This document shows, in pieces, positions 40,723 to 48,418 of a stretch of DNA of 64,000 nucleotides; the stretch's first letter is position 1; the number at the start of each line of letters is the position of its first letter. The stretch is from positions 9,093,001-9,157,000 of the forward strand of contig NZ_CP117866.1 in the NCBI RefSeq assembly GCF_028736035.1, written 5' to 3'. Source of the stretch: Streptomyces sp. T12. Its GTDB lineage: Bacteria; Actinomycetota; Actinomycetes; Streptomycetales; Streptomycetaceae. Below the pieces are notes generated by a model that did no database searches, was not told the DNA's origin, and saw only the letters and a list, made by a program, of their open reading frames with translations. The position numbers and the translations under genes are program-made.

Positions 40723-41642
40723 TGCGCCTCTTCGACCCCCACATCCATATGACGTCCCGCACCACCGACGACTACGAGGCCATGCGCGCCGCCGGTGTCC
40801 GCGCCGTCGTCGAGCCCTCTTTCTGGCTCGGCCAACCCCGCACGTCTCCCGCCTCCTTCCTGGACTACTTCGACTCCCTTCTCGGCTGGGAGCCCTTCCG
40901 CGCCGCCCAGTACGGCATCGCCCATCACTGCACCCTCGCCCTCAACCCCAAGGAGGCGAACGACCCTCGCTGTGTCCCCGTCCTCGACGAACTGCCCCGG
41001 TATCTGGTCAAGGACCAGGTGGTCGCCGTCGGCGAGATCGGCTATGACTCGATGACCCCCGCCGAGGACACCGCGCTCGCCGCCCAGCTCCAGCTCGCCG
41101 CCGACCATGAACTGCCCGCGCTCGTCCACACCCCGCATCGCGACAAGCTGGCCGGCCTGCGCCGCACCCTCGACGTCGTCCGGGAGTCCGCCCTGCCCCT
41201 GGACCGCGTCCTTGTCGACCACCTCAACGAGACGACGGTCAAGGAGGCCAAGGACAGCGGCTGCTGGCTCGGCTTCTCCGTCTATCCCGAAACCAAGATG
41301 GACGAGCAGCGGATGGTCGCGATCCTGCGGGCGTACGGGACCGAGCAGGTGCTGGTGAACTCCGCGGCCGACTGGGGCAGGAGCGACCCCCTGAAGACTC
41401 GCAAGGTCGCCGACCTGATGCTGGCCGAAGGCTTCGGCGAGGACGACGTCGACCTGGTGCTCTGGCGCAACCCCGTGGCCTTCTACGGGCTCAGCGGCCG
41501 CCTCACCCTCGATGTCCTGCCCCCGGAGGCGACCCATGAGGGCAACTCCATCCTCCGGGGCGCACCGAGGGCGTCGGACGCTTCGGTCGGCGAACCAAGA
41601 AGGTGGGACGACCCGGCCGCCGCCCCGGCCCCGGGGGCGTGA
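40722..41642 (+). CDS. eboB: TatD-like metal-dependent hydrolase EboB
   Basis: A 306-residue TIM-barrel hydrolase of the TatD/PHP-like amidohydrolase type. Metal ligands are visible in DPHIHMTSR (residues 5-13), GEIGYDS, LVHTPHRD, VDHLNE and SAADWGRSD. The ATG shares its A with the stop of eboA (TGATG). The C-terminal 40 residues (after YGLSGRLTL) are variable. In ebo clusters this hydrolase may trim or transfer the product, but its reaction is not established. Confidence 0.9.
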   Translation: MRLFDPHIHMTSRTTDDYEAMRAAGVRAVVEPSFWLGQPRTSPASFLDYFDSLLGWEPFRAAQYGIAHHCTLALNPKEANDPRCVPVLDELPRYLVKDQVVAVGEIGYDSMTPAEDTALAAQLQLAADHELPALVHTPHRDKLAGLRRTLDVVRESALPLDRVLVDHLNETTVKEAKDSGCWLGFSVYPETKMDEQRMVAILRAYGTEQVLVNSAADWGRSDPLKTRKVADLMLAEGFGEDDVDLVLWRNPVAFYGLSGRLTLDVLPPEATHEGNSILRGAPRASDASVGEPRRWDDPAAAPAPGA

Positions 41643-41645
41643 GCG

Positions 41646-42815
41646 ATGCGCTTCCGGCACCCCGACGGCTCCACCGTCCACCTCGCGTACTGCACCAACG
41701 TCCACCCGGCCGAAACCCTCGACGGTGTCCTCGCCCAACTCCGCGACCACTGCGAACCCGTCCGCCGACGGCTCGGCCGTGACCGCCTCGGCATCGGCCT
41801 GTGGCTCGCCAAGGACGCCGCCCACGCCCTCGTCTCGGACCCGTCCGCCCTGCGCGGCCTGCGCACCGAACTCGACCGGCGCGGCCTCGAGGTCGTCACC
41901 CTCAACGGCTTCCCGTATGAGGGCTTCGGTGCCGAAGAGGTCAAGTACCGCGTCTACAAGCCGGACTGGGCCGATCCCGAACGCCTCGACCACACCACCG
42001 CCCTGGCGCGCGTCCTCGCCGGCCTCCTCCCCGACGACGTCAGCCAAGGCAGCATCTCCACCCTGCCCCTCGCCTGGCGCACCGACTACGACGACGGGCG
42101 CGCCGAGACCGCCCGCTCCGCCCTGGTCACCCTCGCCGAACGCCTCGATGCCCTGCAGGAGTTGACCGGCCGCGACATCCGCGTCGGCCTCGAACCCGAA
42201 CCCGGCTGCACCGTCGAGACCACCGCCGACGCCATCCCCCCGCTCACCGCTGTCGGGCACGACCGCATCGGCATCTGCGTCGACACCTGTCACCTCGCCA
42301 CCTCCTTCGAAGATCCGCACACCGCCCTGGACGCGCTCGCCGAAGCCCGCGTCCCCGTCGTCAAATCCCAGCTCTCAGCCGCCCTGCACGCCGAACACCC
42401 CCATCTCCCCGATGTCCGCGAGGCCCTCGCCGCCTTCGACGAACCCCGCTTCCTGCATCAGACCCGCACCGCCACCGCCGCCGGCCTGCGCGGCACCGAC
42501 GACCTCGGCGAGGCACTCGAGGGCGACGCCCTCCCCGACGCCTCCCCGTGGCGCGCTCACTTCCACGTCCCGCTCCACGCGGCCCCCGCCTCGCCCCTCA
42601 CCTCCACACTCCCCGTCCTCAAGGCCGCACTGACCCGACTCGTCGGCGGCCCGCACCCGCTCACCCGCCACCTTGAGGTCGAGACCTACACCTGGCAGGC
42701 CCTCCCGGCCGAACTGCGACCCCGCGCCCGCAGCCAACTCGCCGACGGAATCGCCGCCGAACTCACCCTCGCCCGCGATCTGTTGACGGACCTCGGCCTG
42801 AAGGAGCTGCCATGA
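41646..42815 (+). CDS. eboE: Metabolite traffic protein EboE
   Basis: A 389-residue TIM-barrel protein of the EboE family. Family blocks are HLAYCTNVHPAETLDG at the start (a metal-binding-like Cys/His region), LNGFPYEGFG, PLAWRTDYDDGR, GLEPEPGCTVE, ICVDTCHLATSFEDP and HFHVPLHAAP. EboE is required in ebo clusters for moving or processing the product, hence its name, but the reaction is unknown. It begins three bases after the eboB stop and overlaps the phosphatase start by four bases. Confidence 0.92.
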   Translation: MRFRHPDGSTVHLAYCTNVHPAETLDGVLAQLRDHCEPVRRRLGRDRLGIGLWLAKDAAHALVSDPSALRGLRTELDRRGLEVVTLNGFPYEGFGAEEVKYRVYKPDWADPERLDHTTALARVLAGLLPDDVSQGSISTLPLAWRTDYDDGRAETARSALVTLAERLDALQELTGRDIRVGLEPEPGCTVETTADAIPPLTAVGHDRIGICVDTCHLATSFEDPHTALDALAEARVPVVKSQLSAALHAEHPHLPDVREALAAFDEPRFLHQTRTATAAGLRGTDDLGEALEGDALPDASPWRAHFHVPLHAAPASPLTSTLPVLKAALTRLVGGPHPLTRHLEVETYTWQALPAELRPRARSQLADGIAAELTLARDLLTDLGLKELP

Positions 42816-44269
42816 CCGAGCGGCCGGACCCGGCAGCCCGGACCGCCTCACCGCGTGGCCGCCCAGCACCCCAGCCGGAGGCCACCACCATGGGACGTCC
42901 CACCCCTCTCCTCGTCCTCGACGTCGTCGGCCTCACTCCCCGTCTCCTCGACCACATGCCCCGTCTCAAGACGCTCGCCCAGTCCGGCTCCCACGCGCCG
43001 CTCGGCACCGTCCTGCCCGCGGTCACCTGCGCCGCCCAGTCCACCATCCTCACCGGCACCCACCCGTCGGAGCACGGCATCGTCGGCAACGGCTGGTACT
43101 TCCGCGACCTCGGCGACGTACTCCTGTGGCGCCAGCACAACGGACTGGTCGCCGGCGACAAACTCTGGGACGCCGCCCGCCGCGCGCACCCCGGCTACAC
43201 CGTCGCCAATATCTGCTGGTGGTACGCCATGGGCGCCGACACCGACATCACCGTCACCCCCCGTCCGATCTACTACTCCGACGGCCGCAAGGAACCCGAC
43301 TGCTACACCCGGCCGCCCGCCCTGCACGACGAACTCACCGAAAAGCTCGGTACCTTCCCGCTCTTCCACTTCTGGGGCCCCGGTGCGGACCTGGTCTCCA
43401 GCCGCTGGATCATCGACGCGACCCGCCACATCAACCGCACCCGGCACCCCGACCTGACGCTCTGCTACCTCCCTCATCTCGACTACGACCTGCAGCGCTT
43501 CGGCCCCGACGACCCACGCTCGCTGAAAGCGGCCGCCGACCTGGACGCCGCCATGGCCCCGCTGCTCGACGACGCACGAGCCGAGGGCCGTACCGTCGTC
43601 GCGCTGTCCGAATACGGCATCACCCGCGTGAGCCGCCCCGTCGACATCAACCGCGCCCTGCGGCGGGCAGGCCTGCTGGAGGTGCACACCCAGGACGGCA
43701 TGGAGTACCTGGACCCGATGGCGTCACGCGCATTCGCCGTAGCCGACCACCAGATCGCCCACGTCTACATACGCCGACCGGAAGACCTCGATGCGACCCG
43801 GGCCGCCCTGGACGGACTGCCCGGCATCGGGCAACTCCTCGACGACGAGGGCAAGAAGGCCCATCATCTCGACCACCCGCGCTCCGGCGAGCTCGTTGCC
43901 GTCGCGGAGCCCGATGCCTGGTTCACGTACTACTACTGGCTCGACGACGCCCGCGCGCCCGACTTCGCGCGACTCGTCGAGATCCATCGCAAACCCGGCT
44001 ACGACCCGGTCGAACTCTTCATGGATCCCCTCGACCCCTACGTCAAGGTCAAGGCGGCGACCGCGCTCGCCCGCAAGAAACTGGGCATGCGCTACCGCAT
44101 GGCGGTCGTGCCTCTGGATCCGTCACCTATTCGCGGCAGCCACGGCCGCCTTCCCGCGAGCGACGACGACGGTCCGCTCCTCATCTGCTCCACCCCCCGC
44201 GCTGTCGGCGACCGCGTCGCGGCCACCGATGTGAAGTCACTCCTGCTCCAACTCGCCGGTCTCGGCTGA
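42812..44269 (+). CDS. Alkaline phosphatase-superfamily nucleotide pyrophosphatase (EboF-like)
   Basis: A 485-residue phosphodiesterase/pyrophosphatase of the alkaline phosphatase fold. The nucleophile Thr is in AVTCAAQSTILTGTHPSEHGI (about residues 70-90), and further metal-site blocks are CYLPHLDYDLQRFGPDD, VALSEYGITRV and ADHQIAHVYI. Related proteins release phosphate from nucleotide-sugar or lipid pyrophosphates. In the cluster it could hydrolyse an activated intermediate. It overlaps eboE by four bases. An alternative start is the ATG near residue 27 (MGRPTPLLVLDVVG). Confidence 0.9.
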   Translation: MTERPDPAARTASPRGRPAPQPEATTMGRPTPLLVLDVVGLTPRLLDHMPRLKTLAQSGSHAPLGTVLPAVTCAAQSTILTGTHPSEHGIVGNGWYFRDLGDVLLWRQHNGLVAGDKLWDAARRAHPGYTVANICWWYAMGADTDITVTPRPIYYSDGRKEPDCYTRPPALHDELTEKLGTFPLFHFWGPGADLVSSRWIIDATRHINRTRHPDLTLCYLPHLDYDLQRFGPDDPRSLKAAADLDAAMAPLLDDARAEGRTVVALSEYGITRVSRPVDINRALRRAGLLEVHTQDGMEYLDPMASRAFAVADHQIAHVYIRRPEDLDATRAALDGLPGIGQLLDDEGKKAHHLDHPRSGELVAVAEPDAWFTYYYWLDDARAPDFARLVEIHRKPGYDPVELFMDPLDPYVKVKAATALARKKLGMRYRMAVVPLDPSPIRGSHGRLPASDDDGPLLICSTPRAVGDRVAATDVKSLLLQLAGLG

Positions 44270-44384
44270 CCGGTCACGGCCGGCACGCACCAACTCGCCG
44301 GTCCCACCGACCCGTCTCTTCCGACTGGTCACCAGTGAAGCACTCACCACTGACAACGGCCTTCGATCACAGGGAGTTCCAGGC

Positions 44385-45461
44385 ATGAGCCGCTTTTCCC
44401 AGACGGATCCCGAACTCGCCCACCGCCTCACCAGACGAGGCATGCTCGGCGTGGCCGCGGGCACCACGGCCGCCGCCCTGCTCGGCGCCGCGGCAGCCCC
44501 CGCGACCGCCGCCCCCGGCACCACGTCCACCACCGGCACCACGTCCACCACAGGCACAGCCTCCCGCGGCGCCGGCCGTGGCCGGCCTGTCCTCCCGCCC
44601 GGCCGGCTCGGCATCCAGCTCTACAGCCTGCGTGACAAGGTCTCCACGCTCGGCTTCGCCCCCGTCTTCGCCGAGTTGGAGAAGTACGGGTACGACGAGG
44701 TCGAGTTCGCCGGATACACCCAGGGCTCGGCCGGCCCGATCACCCTCGCCCAGCTCAAGCGGCTGGCCAGGAACCACGGCCTGAACCCGATCGGCAGCCA
44801 CGTCGGCTACTACTCCAACGACCCGGGCGCCTACACCTTCGCCCAGAACCTCACCAAGGTCCTCGACGACGCCCAGGCCCTCGGCCTGAAGCACATAGGC
44901 ACCGCCTCCGGGCCGTTCCGCTACGGCTCCACCGTCGATGCCTGGAAGCGTGCGGCCGAGGAGTTCAACACCTACGGTGCGGCGGCGAAGGCACGCGGCA
45001 TGAAGTTCTACCAGCACAACCACTCCGAGGAGTTCTCCTTCGCCACCGACAACCCCAAGGTCCGCCTCTACGACGTGCTGCTCGCCGAGACGGACCCCGA
45101 CCTGGTCTTCCTGGAGATGGACATCTTCTGGGCGTACTCGGGCCAGTTCCGTTTCTCGAAGCGGCCCGACGGATCGGCCGCCCCCTTCGAGCCGCTGGAC
45201 TACGTACTGAAGCAGCCGCACCGCTACCCGCTCTTCCACGTCAAGGACGGTGTGAGCGACTCGGCCAACCAGTACGGCTACCGCATGGTCGACGTCGGCG
45301 ACGGTGACATCGACTACCAGCGGTTCATCTCCGCCGTAACCAGGCTGCGCGGCCAGCGGTTCGCCCACCACTGGCAGGCGGAGCACGACAACCCGACCGA
45401 GTCCTTCACCTTCGCACGGCGTTCGAGTGAGCACCTGCACTCGCTGCGCGAGAAGTGCTGA
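44385..45461 (+). CDS. Tat-exported sugar phosphate isomerase/epimerase-like protein
   Basis: A 358-residue TIM-barrel protein with a Tat signal (HRLTRRGMLGVAAGTTAAAL, residues 13-32) and a low-complexity Thr/Ser-Gly linker (TTSTTGTTSTTGT). The barrel begins at GIQLYSLRDKV and has typical metal-ligand positions at FYQHNHSEEFSF, FLEMDIFW, HVKDGV and HHWQAEHD. It should act outside the membrane on a sugar or keto-sugar. It follows the EboF-like gene after 115 bases, and a strong bidirectional terminator comes after it. It may be part of the ebo-type cluster or a separate unit. Confidence 0.9.
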   Translation: MSRFSQTDPELAHRLTRRGMLGVAAGTTAAALLGAAAAPATAAPGTTSTTGTTSTTGTASRGAGRGRPVLPPGRLGIQLYSLRDKVSTLGFAPVFAELEKYGYDEVEFAGYTQGSAGPITLAQLKRLARNHGLNPIGSHVGYYSNDPGAYTFAQNLTKVLDDAQALGLKHIGTASGPFRYGSTVDAWKRAAEEFNTYGAAAKARGMKFYQHNHSEEFSFATDNPKVRLYDVLLAETDPDLVFLEMDIFWAYSGQFRFSKRPDGSAAPFEPLDYVLKQPHRYPLFHVKDGVSDSANQYGYRMVDVGDGDIDYQRFISAVTRLRGQRFAHHWQAEHDNPTESFTFARRSSEHLHSLREKC

Positions 45462-45474
45462 CGGCCCAACCGAC

Positions 45475-45515
45475 CATGAGGAGGCCCTCCCCAAGACGGG
45501 GAGGGCCTCCTCATG
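45475..45515. terminator. Bidirectional terminator, 18-bp perfect inverted repeat
   Basis: Arms at 45475-45492 and 45498-45515 are perfectly complementary over 18 bp with a five-base loop (AAGAC). The left arm starts CATGAGGAGGCC and the right arm ends GGCCTCCTCATG. It lies between the convergent ends of the TIM-barrel gene and the OFA operon and should stop transcription from both sides. Confidence 0.92.
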
Positions 45516-45526
45516 TACGCGACTCG

Positions 45527-46915
45527 TCAGCGCGCGAGATGCGGTGCTGACGTCCGCCCCGGCTGTCGCAGCAGCAACGTGATCGCCGCCGCCACCAGCG
45601 ACACGCCCCCGGCCAGCGCGTACGCGCCGTCGTAGCCCCAGGCCGTGACCACCATGGAGCCCAGGCCGCCGCCGAACAGGCCGCTGATCAGCTTGCCGCT
45701 GTAGACGAGGCCGTAGTTGGTGGCGTTGTAGTTCTCCCCGAAGTAGTCCGGGGTGAGCGCCGCGAAGAGGGGGTAGAACGCGCCGCCGCCGAAGCCGGAG
45801 AGGAACGCGAAGGACAGGAACAGCCATTCGCTCTTCAGGTCTCCGGCCCAGATCACGCCGAACTGGGCGAGGCCCAGCACGACGATGACGAACACCAGGG
45901 TCGACTTGCGGCCCCAACGGTCGGAGAGCCAGCCCACGACGCCGCGGCCGATGCCGTTGATGACGGCCATCACCCCCATCGACGACGCCGCGACCAGCGG
46001 GCCGAAGCCGACCTCCTTGGCGTAGTCGATCTGGAAGGAGATGCCGAAGATCGACACACCCGCGGTCAGCACGACGGACAGCCACATCAGCGGCAGCATG
46101 CCCGTCCTGATGGCCTCCCGGGGCGTGTACTGCTTCACCGCCGGAGGGTTCTTGGCCAGGCTCGTCGCGTTCTTCCGGTCGCCCGTGTACGTCAGCGGAT
46201 CGACGTCCGAGGGCCACCAGTTCTTCGGGGGGTCCTTGAAGAAGAACGCGCATCCGAGGACGACGATCATGATGTAGCAGCCGATCAGGTCCAGCACCCT
46301 GTGGTAGTTCGCGGTGTCGAACCCGTAGTTGAAGATGAAGATGAACGGCAGCGATCCGTACGCGAACCCGCCATTGACGAACCCCGTCCGCGCGCCGCGC
46401 CGCTCGGGGAACCACTTGCCGACCATGTTGATGCAGGTCGCGTAGACCAGTCCGGCGCCGATGCCACCGATGACGCCGAAGCCGAGGATGGCGAGCCAGA
46501 CGTTGCCCAGGTGCGACAGGGCGAGGAAGCCCAGCAAGCACAGGCCCGAGCCGGCGTACATCGCCGTGCGGGCCGTCAGGATGCCCTTCTCCCGGAGCCA
46601 GCCCGCCGGGAAGGCGATGCCGGCCTGGAAGAACACCCAGACGCTGAGGATCCAGAAGGTGTTGCTCTGCGTCCAGCCGTGCGCGTGGGACAGGGTGTCC
46701 TCCGCGGAGCCGTACGCGTATTCGAAGACGCTGATGGCCATCATGGCGATCCATGGCAGATACACCATGAGCTTGCGGGAGTGGCCGAGGATGTCGCGGT
46801 CGGTCTCGCCGATGCGGTAGACGCGGCCTCGCGCGTCGGTCACTTCGCGGTAGGGACGGTGTGCGGCGTCGGAGTGGGTGGACGAGCTGCTTGCAGCGTA
46901 CGGATCTGCCGTCAT
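45527..46915 (-). CDS. OFA-family MFS transporter, second of a tandem pair
   Basis: A 462-residue 12-helix transporter of the oxalate/formate family. Blocks include FWILSVWVFFQAGIAFPAGW, GIGAGLVYATCINMVGKWFPERRG, FFFKDPPKNWWPSDVDP (a characteristic central loop), and FGGGAFYPLFAALTPDYFG. About 45% or more of residues match the upstream paralogue by eye. It starts one base after that gene's stop (TGACATG), so translation is coupled and the two may be made in equal amounts. Likely substrates are oxalate, formate or related short carboxylates. Confidence 0.9.
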   Translation of the reverse strand: MTADPYAASSSSTHSDAAHRPYREVTDARGRVYRIGETDRDILGHSRKLMVYLPWIAMMAISVFEYAYGSAEDTLSHAHGWTQSNTFWILSVWVFFQAGIAFPAGWLREKGILTARTAMYAGSGLCLLGFLALSHLGNVWLAILGFGVIGGIGAGLVYATCINMVGKWFPERRGARTGFVNGGFAYGSLPFIFIFNYGFDTANYHRVLDLIGCYIMIVVLGCAFFFKDPPKNWWPSDVDPLTYTGDRKNATSLAKNPPAVKQYTPREAIRTGMLPLMWLSVVLTAGVSIFGISFQIDYAKEVGFGPLVAASSMGVMAVINGIGRGVVGWLSDRWGRKSTLVFVIVVLGLAQFGVIWAGDLKSEWLFLSFAFLSGFGGGAFYPLFAALTPDYFGENYNATNYGLVYSGKLISGLFGGGLGSMVVTAWGYDGAYALAGGVSLVAAAITLLLRQPGRTSAPHLAR

Positions 46916-46916
46916 G

Positions 46917-48302
46917 TCAGGCCATGTCCTCGCCGAGCGGTTGTGGGTTGGGAGCGATGCGCGTTTCCTTGTCGCGTCCCGGCGGGCTGAGGAACAGCGC
47001 CACGCAGCCGGCGAAGAGCGAGATGGAGCCGGCCAGGATGAAGGCACCGGAGTGTCCCCAGGCGCCCACGACCACGGCGCCCATACCGGCACCCAGGCCG
47101 GAGACGAGCTTGGCGCTGTAGACCATGCCGTAGTTGGAGGCGTTGTTGTTCTCGCCGAAGTAGTCGGCGGTGAGTGCCGCGAACATCGGGAAGATGGCGC
47201 CGCCGCCGAAACCGGAGATCGCGGAGAAGATCAGGAACAGTGTCAGGTTCTTGCTCTCGGCCGACCAGAGGATGCCGTACTGGGCGAGGCCCAGGATGAG
47301 GCAGACGACGAGCAGGCACCGCTTGCGGCCGTAGAGGTCCGAGAGCCAGCCGATGACGCCGCGGCCGGTACCGTTGACGACCGCTTTCAGGGACATCGCC
47401 GTGGCCACGATCCCGCCCGCGAATCCGGCCTCCTCGCCGATGTCCACCTGGAAGGCGATACCGAAGATGTTCACGCCGGACGTACACGCCAGACAGAACC
47501 ACATCAGGGCCACCCGGCCGGTCTTCCACGCCTCCTTGGGGGAGTACTGGCGGACCGCGGGCGGGTTCATCCGCAGCGAGCGGGCCGCGCGCGGGTCGTT
47601 CGGCGGGTTGAGCGGGTCGATCGAGGCGGGCCACCAGTTCTTCGGCGGGTCCTTGAAGAAGTATCCGGAGAACGCGACGATTCCGGCCAGGAACACACCC
47701 ACCGAGACCAGTACCCAGCGGAAGTTGGTCAGGTCCATGTAGCCGTTGAAGATGAAGACGAAAGGCACCGAGCCGTAGGCGAAACCGCCGTTGACGAAGC
47801 CGGTCTTGCCGCCCTTTCGCTCCGGATACCACTTGCCCACCATGTTGACGCAGGTGGCGTACACCATGCCCGCGCCCATGCCGCTGAACATGCTGAAGCC
47901 GATATAGGCGAAGACGACATGCGGCGCGAAGGCCAGCGACAGATAGCCGAGCAACGTGCCGGTCGCGCCGCACATCATCGCCCAGCGGGCCGGCAGTTTT
48001 CCGCTCTCACGCAGCTTGCCCGCGGGGAAGGCCACCGCGGCCTGGAAGAAGACCCACACGGTCATCATCCAGAAGATGTGCATGCTGTTCCAATGGTGCG
48101 CCGTGTGCAGGGTGTCCTCGGCGGACGCGAACGCGTACTCGGCGGAGGAGATGCCCATCATGCCGATCCAGGGCAGGATCACCATCCACTTGCGTTTGCG
48201 TCCCATGACGTCGATGTCGGACTCACCGACGCGATAGACGCGTCCGTTCTTGTCGGTCACCTCCCGATAGGCGGCGACCCGTGGAACGTCGGTTGTTGTC
48301 AC
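46917..48302 (-). CDS. OFA-family MFS transporter, first of a tandem pair
   Basis: A 461-residue 12-helix transporter. It starts with GTG (AAGGGG upstream). The N-terminal 60 residues (REVTDKNGRVYRVGESDIDV) match the paralogue's start (REVTDARGRVYRIGETDRDI). Helix 4-5 blocks are GMGAGMVYATCVNMVGKWYPERKG, and the central loop carries FFKDPPKNWWP. It lies in the oxalyl/formyl-CoA operon, so it should import oxalate or exchange it for formate. A much longer open frame running upstream into the synthetase gene is not a fusion: the synthetase is in another frame. Confidence 0.92.
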   Translation of the reverse strand: MTTTDVPRVAAYREVTDKNGRVYRVGESDIDVMGRKRKWMVILPWIGMMGISSAEYAFASAEDTLHTAHHWNSMHIFWMMTVWVFFQAAVAFPAGKLRESGKLPARWAMMCGATGTLLGYLSLAFAPHVVFAYIGFSMFSGMGAGMVYATCVNMVGKWYPERKGGKTGFVNGGFAYGSVPFVFIFNGYMDLTNFRWVLVSVGVFLAGIVAFSGYFFKDPPKNWWPASIDPLNPPNDPRAARSLRMNPPAVRQYSPKEAWKTGRVALMWFCLACTSGVNIFGIAFQVDIGEEAGFAGGIVATAMSLKAVVNGTGRGVIGWLSDLYGRKRCLLVVCLILGLAQYGILWSAESKNLTLFLIFSAISGFGGGAIFPMFAALTADYFGENNNASNYGMVYSAKLVSGLGAGMGAVVVGAWGHSGAFILAGSISLFAGCVALFLSPPGRDKETRIAPNPQPLGEDMA

Positions 48303-48418
48303 GTTAGTTGCACCCCTTGCGTCGAAAGTTCTGGCCAGCGCCCCCTGTCCAATGCCTTTCGTGTGCGCACGGGTCCCGGGGTCGGCCGACGCGCACCGTC
48401 GGCCGCCCCGCGCTCGGC

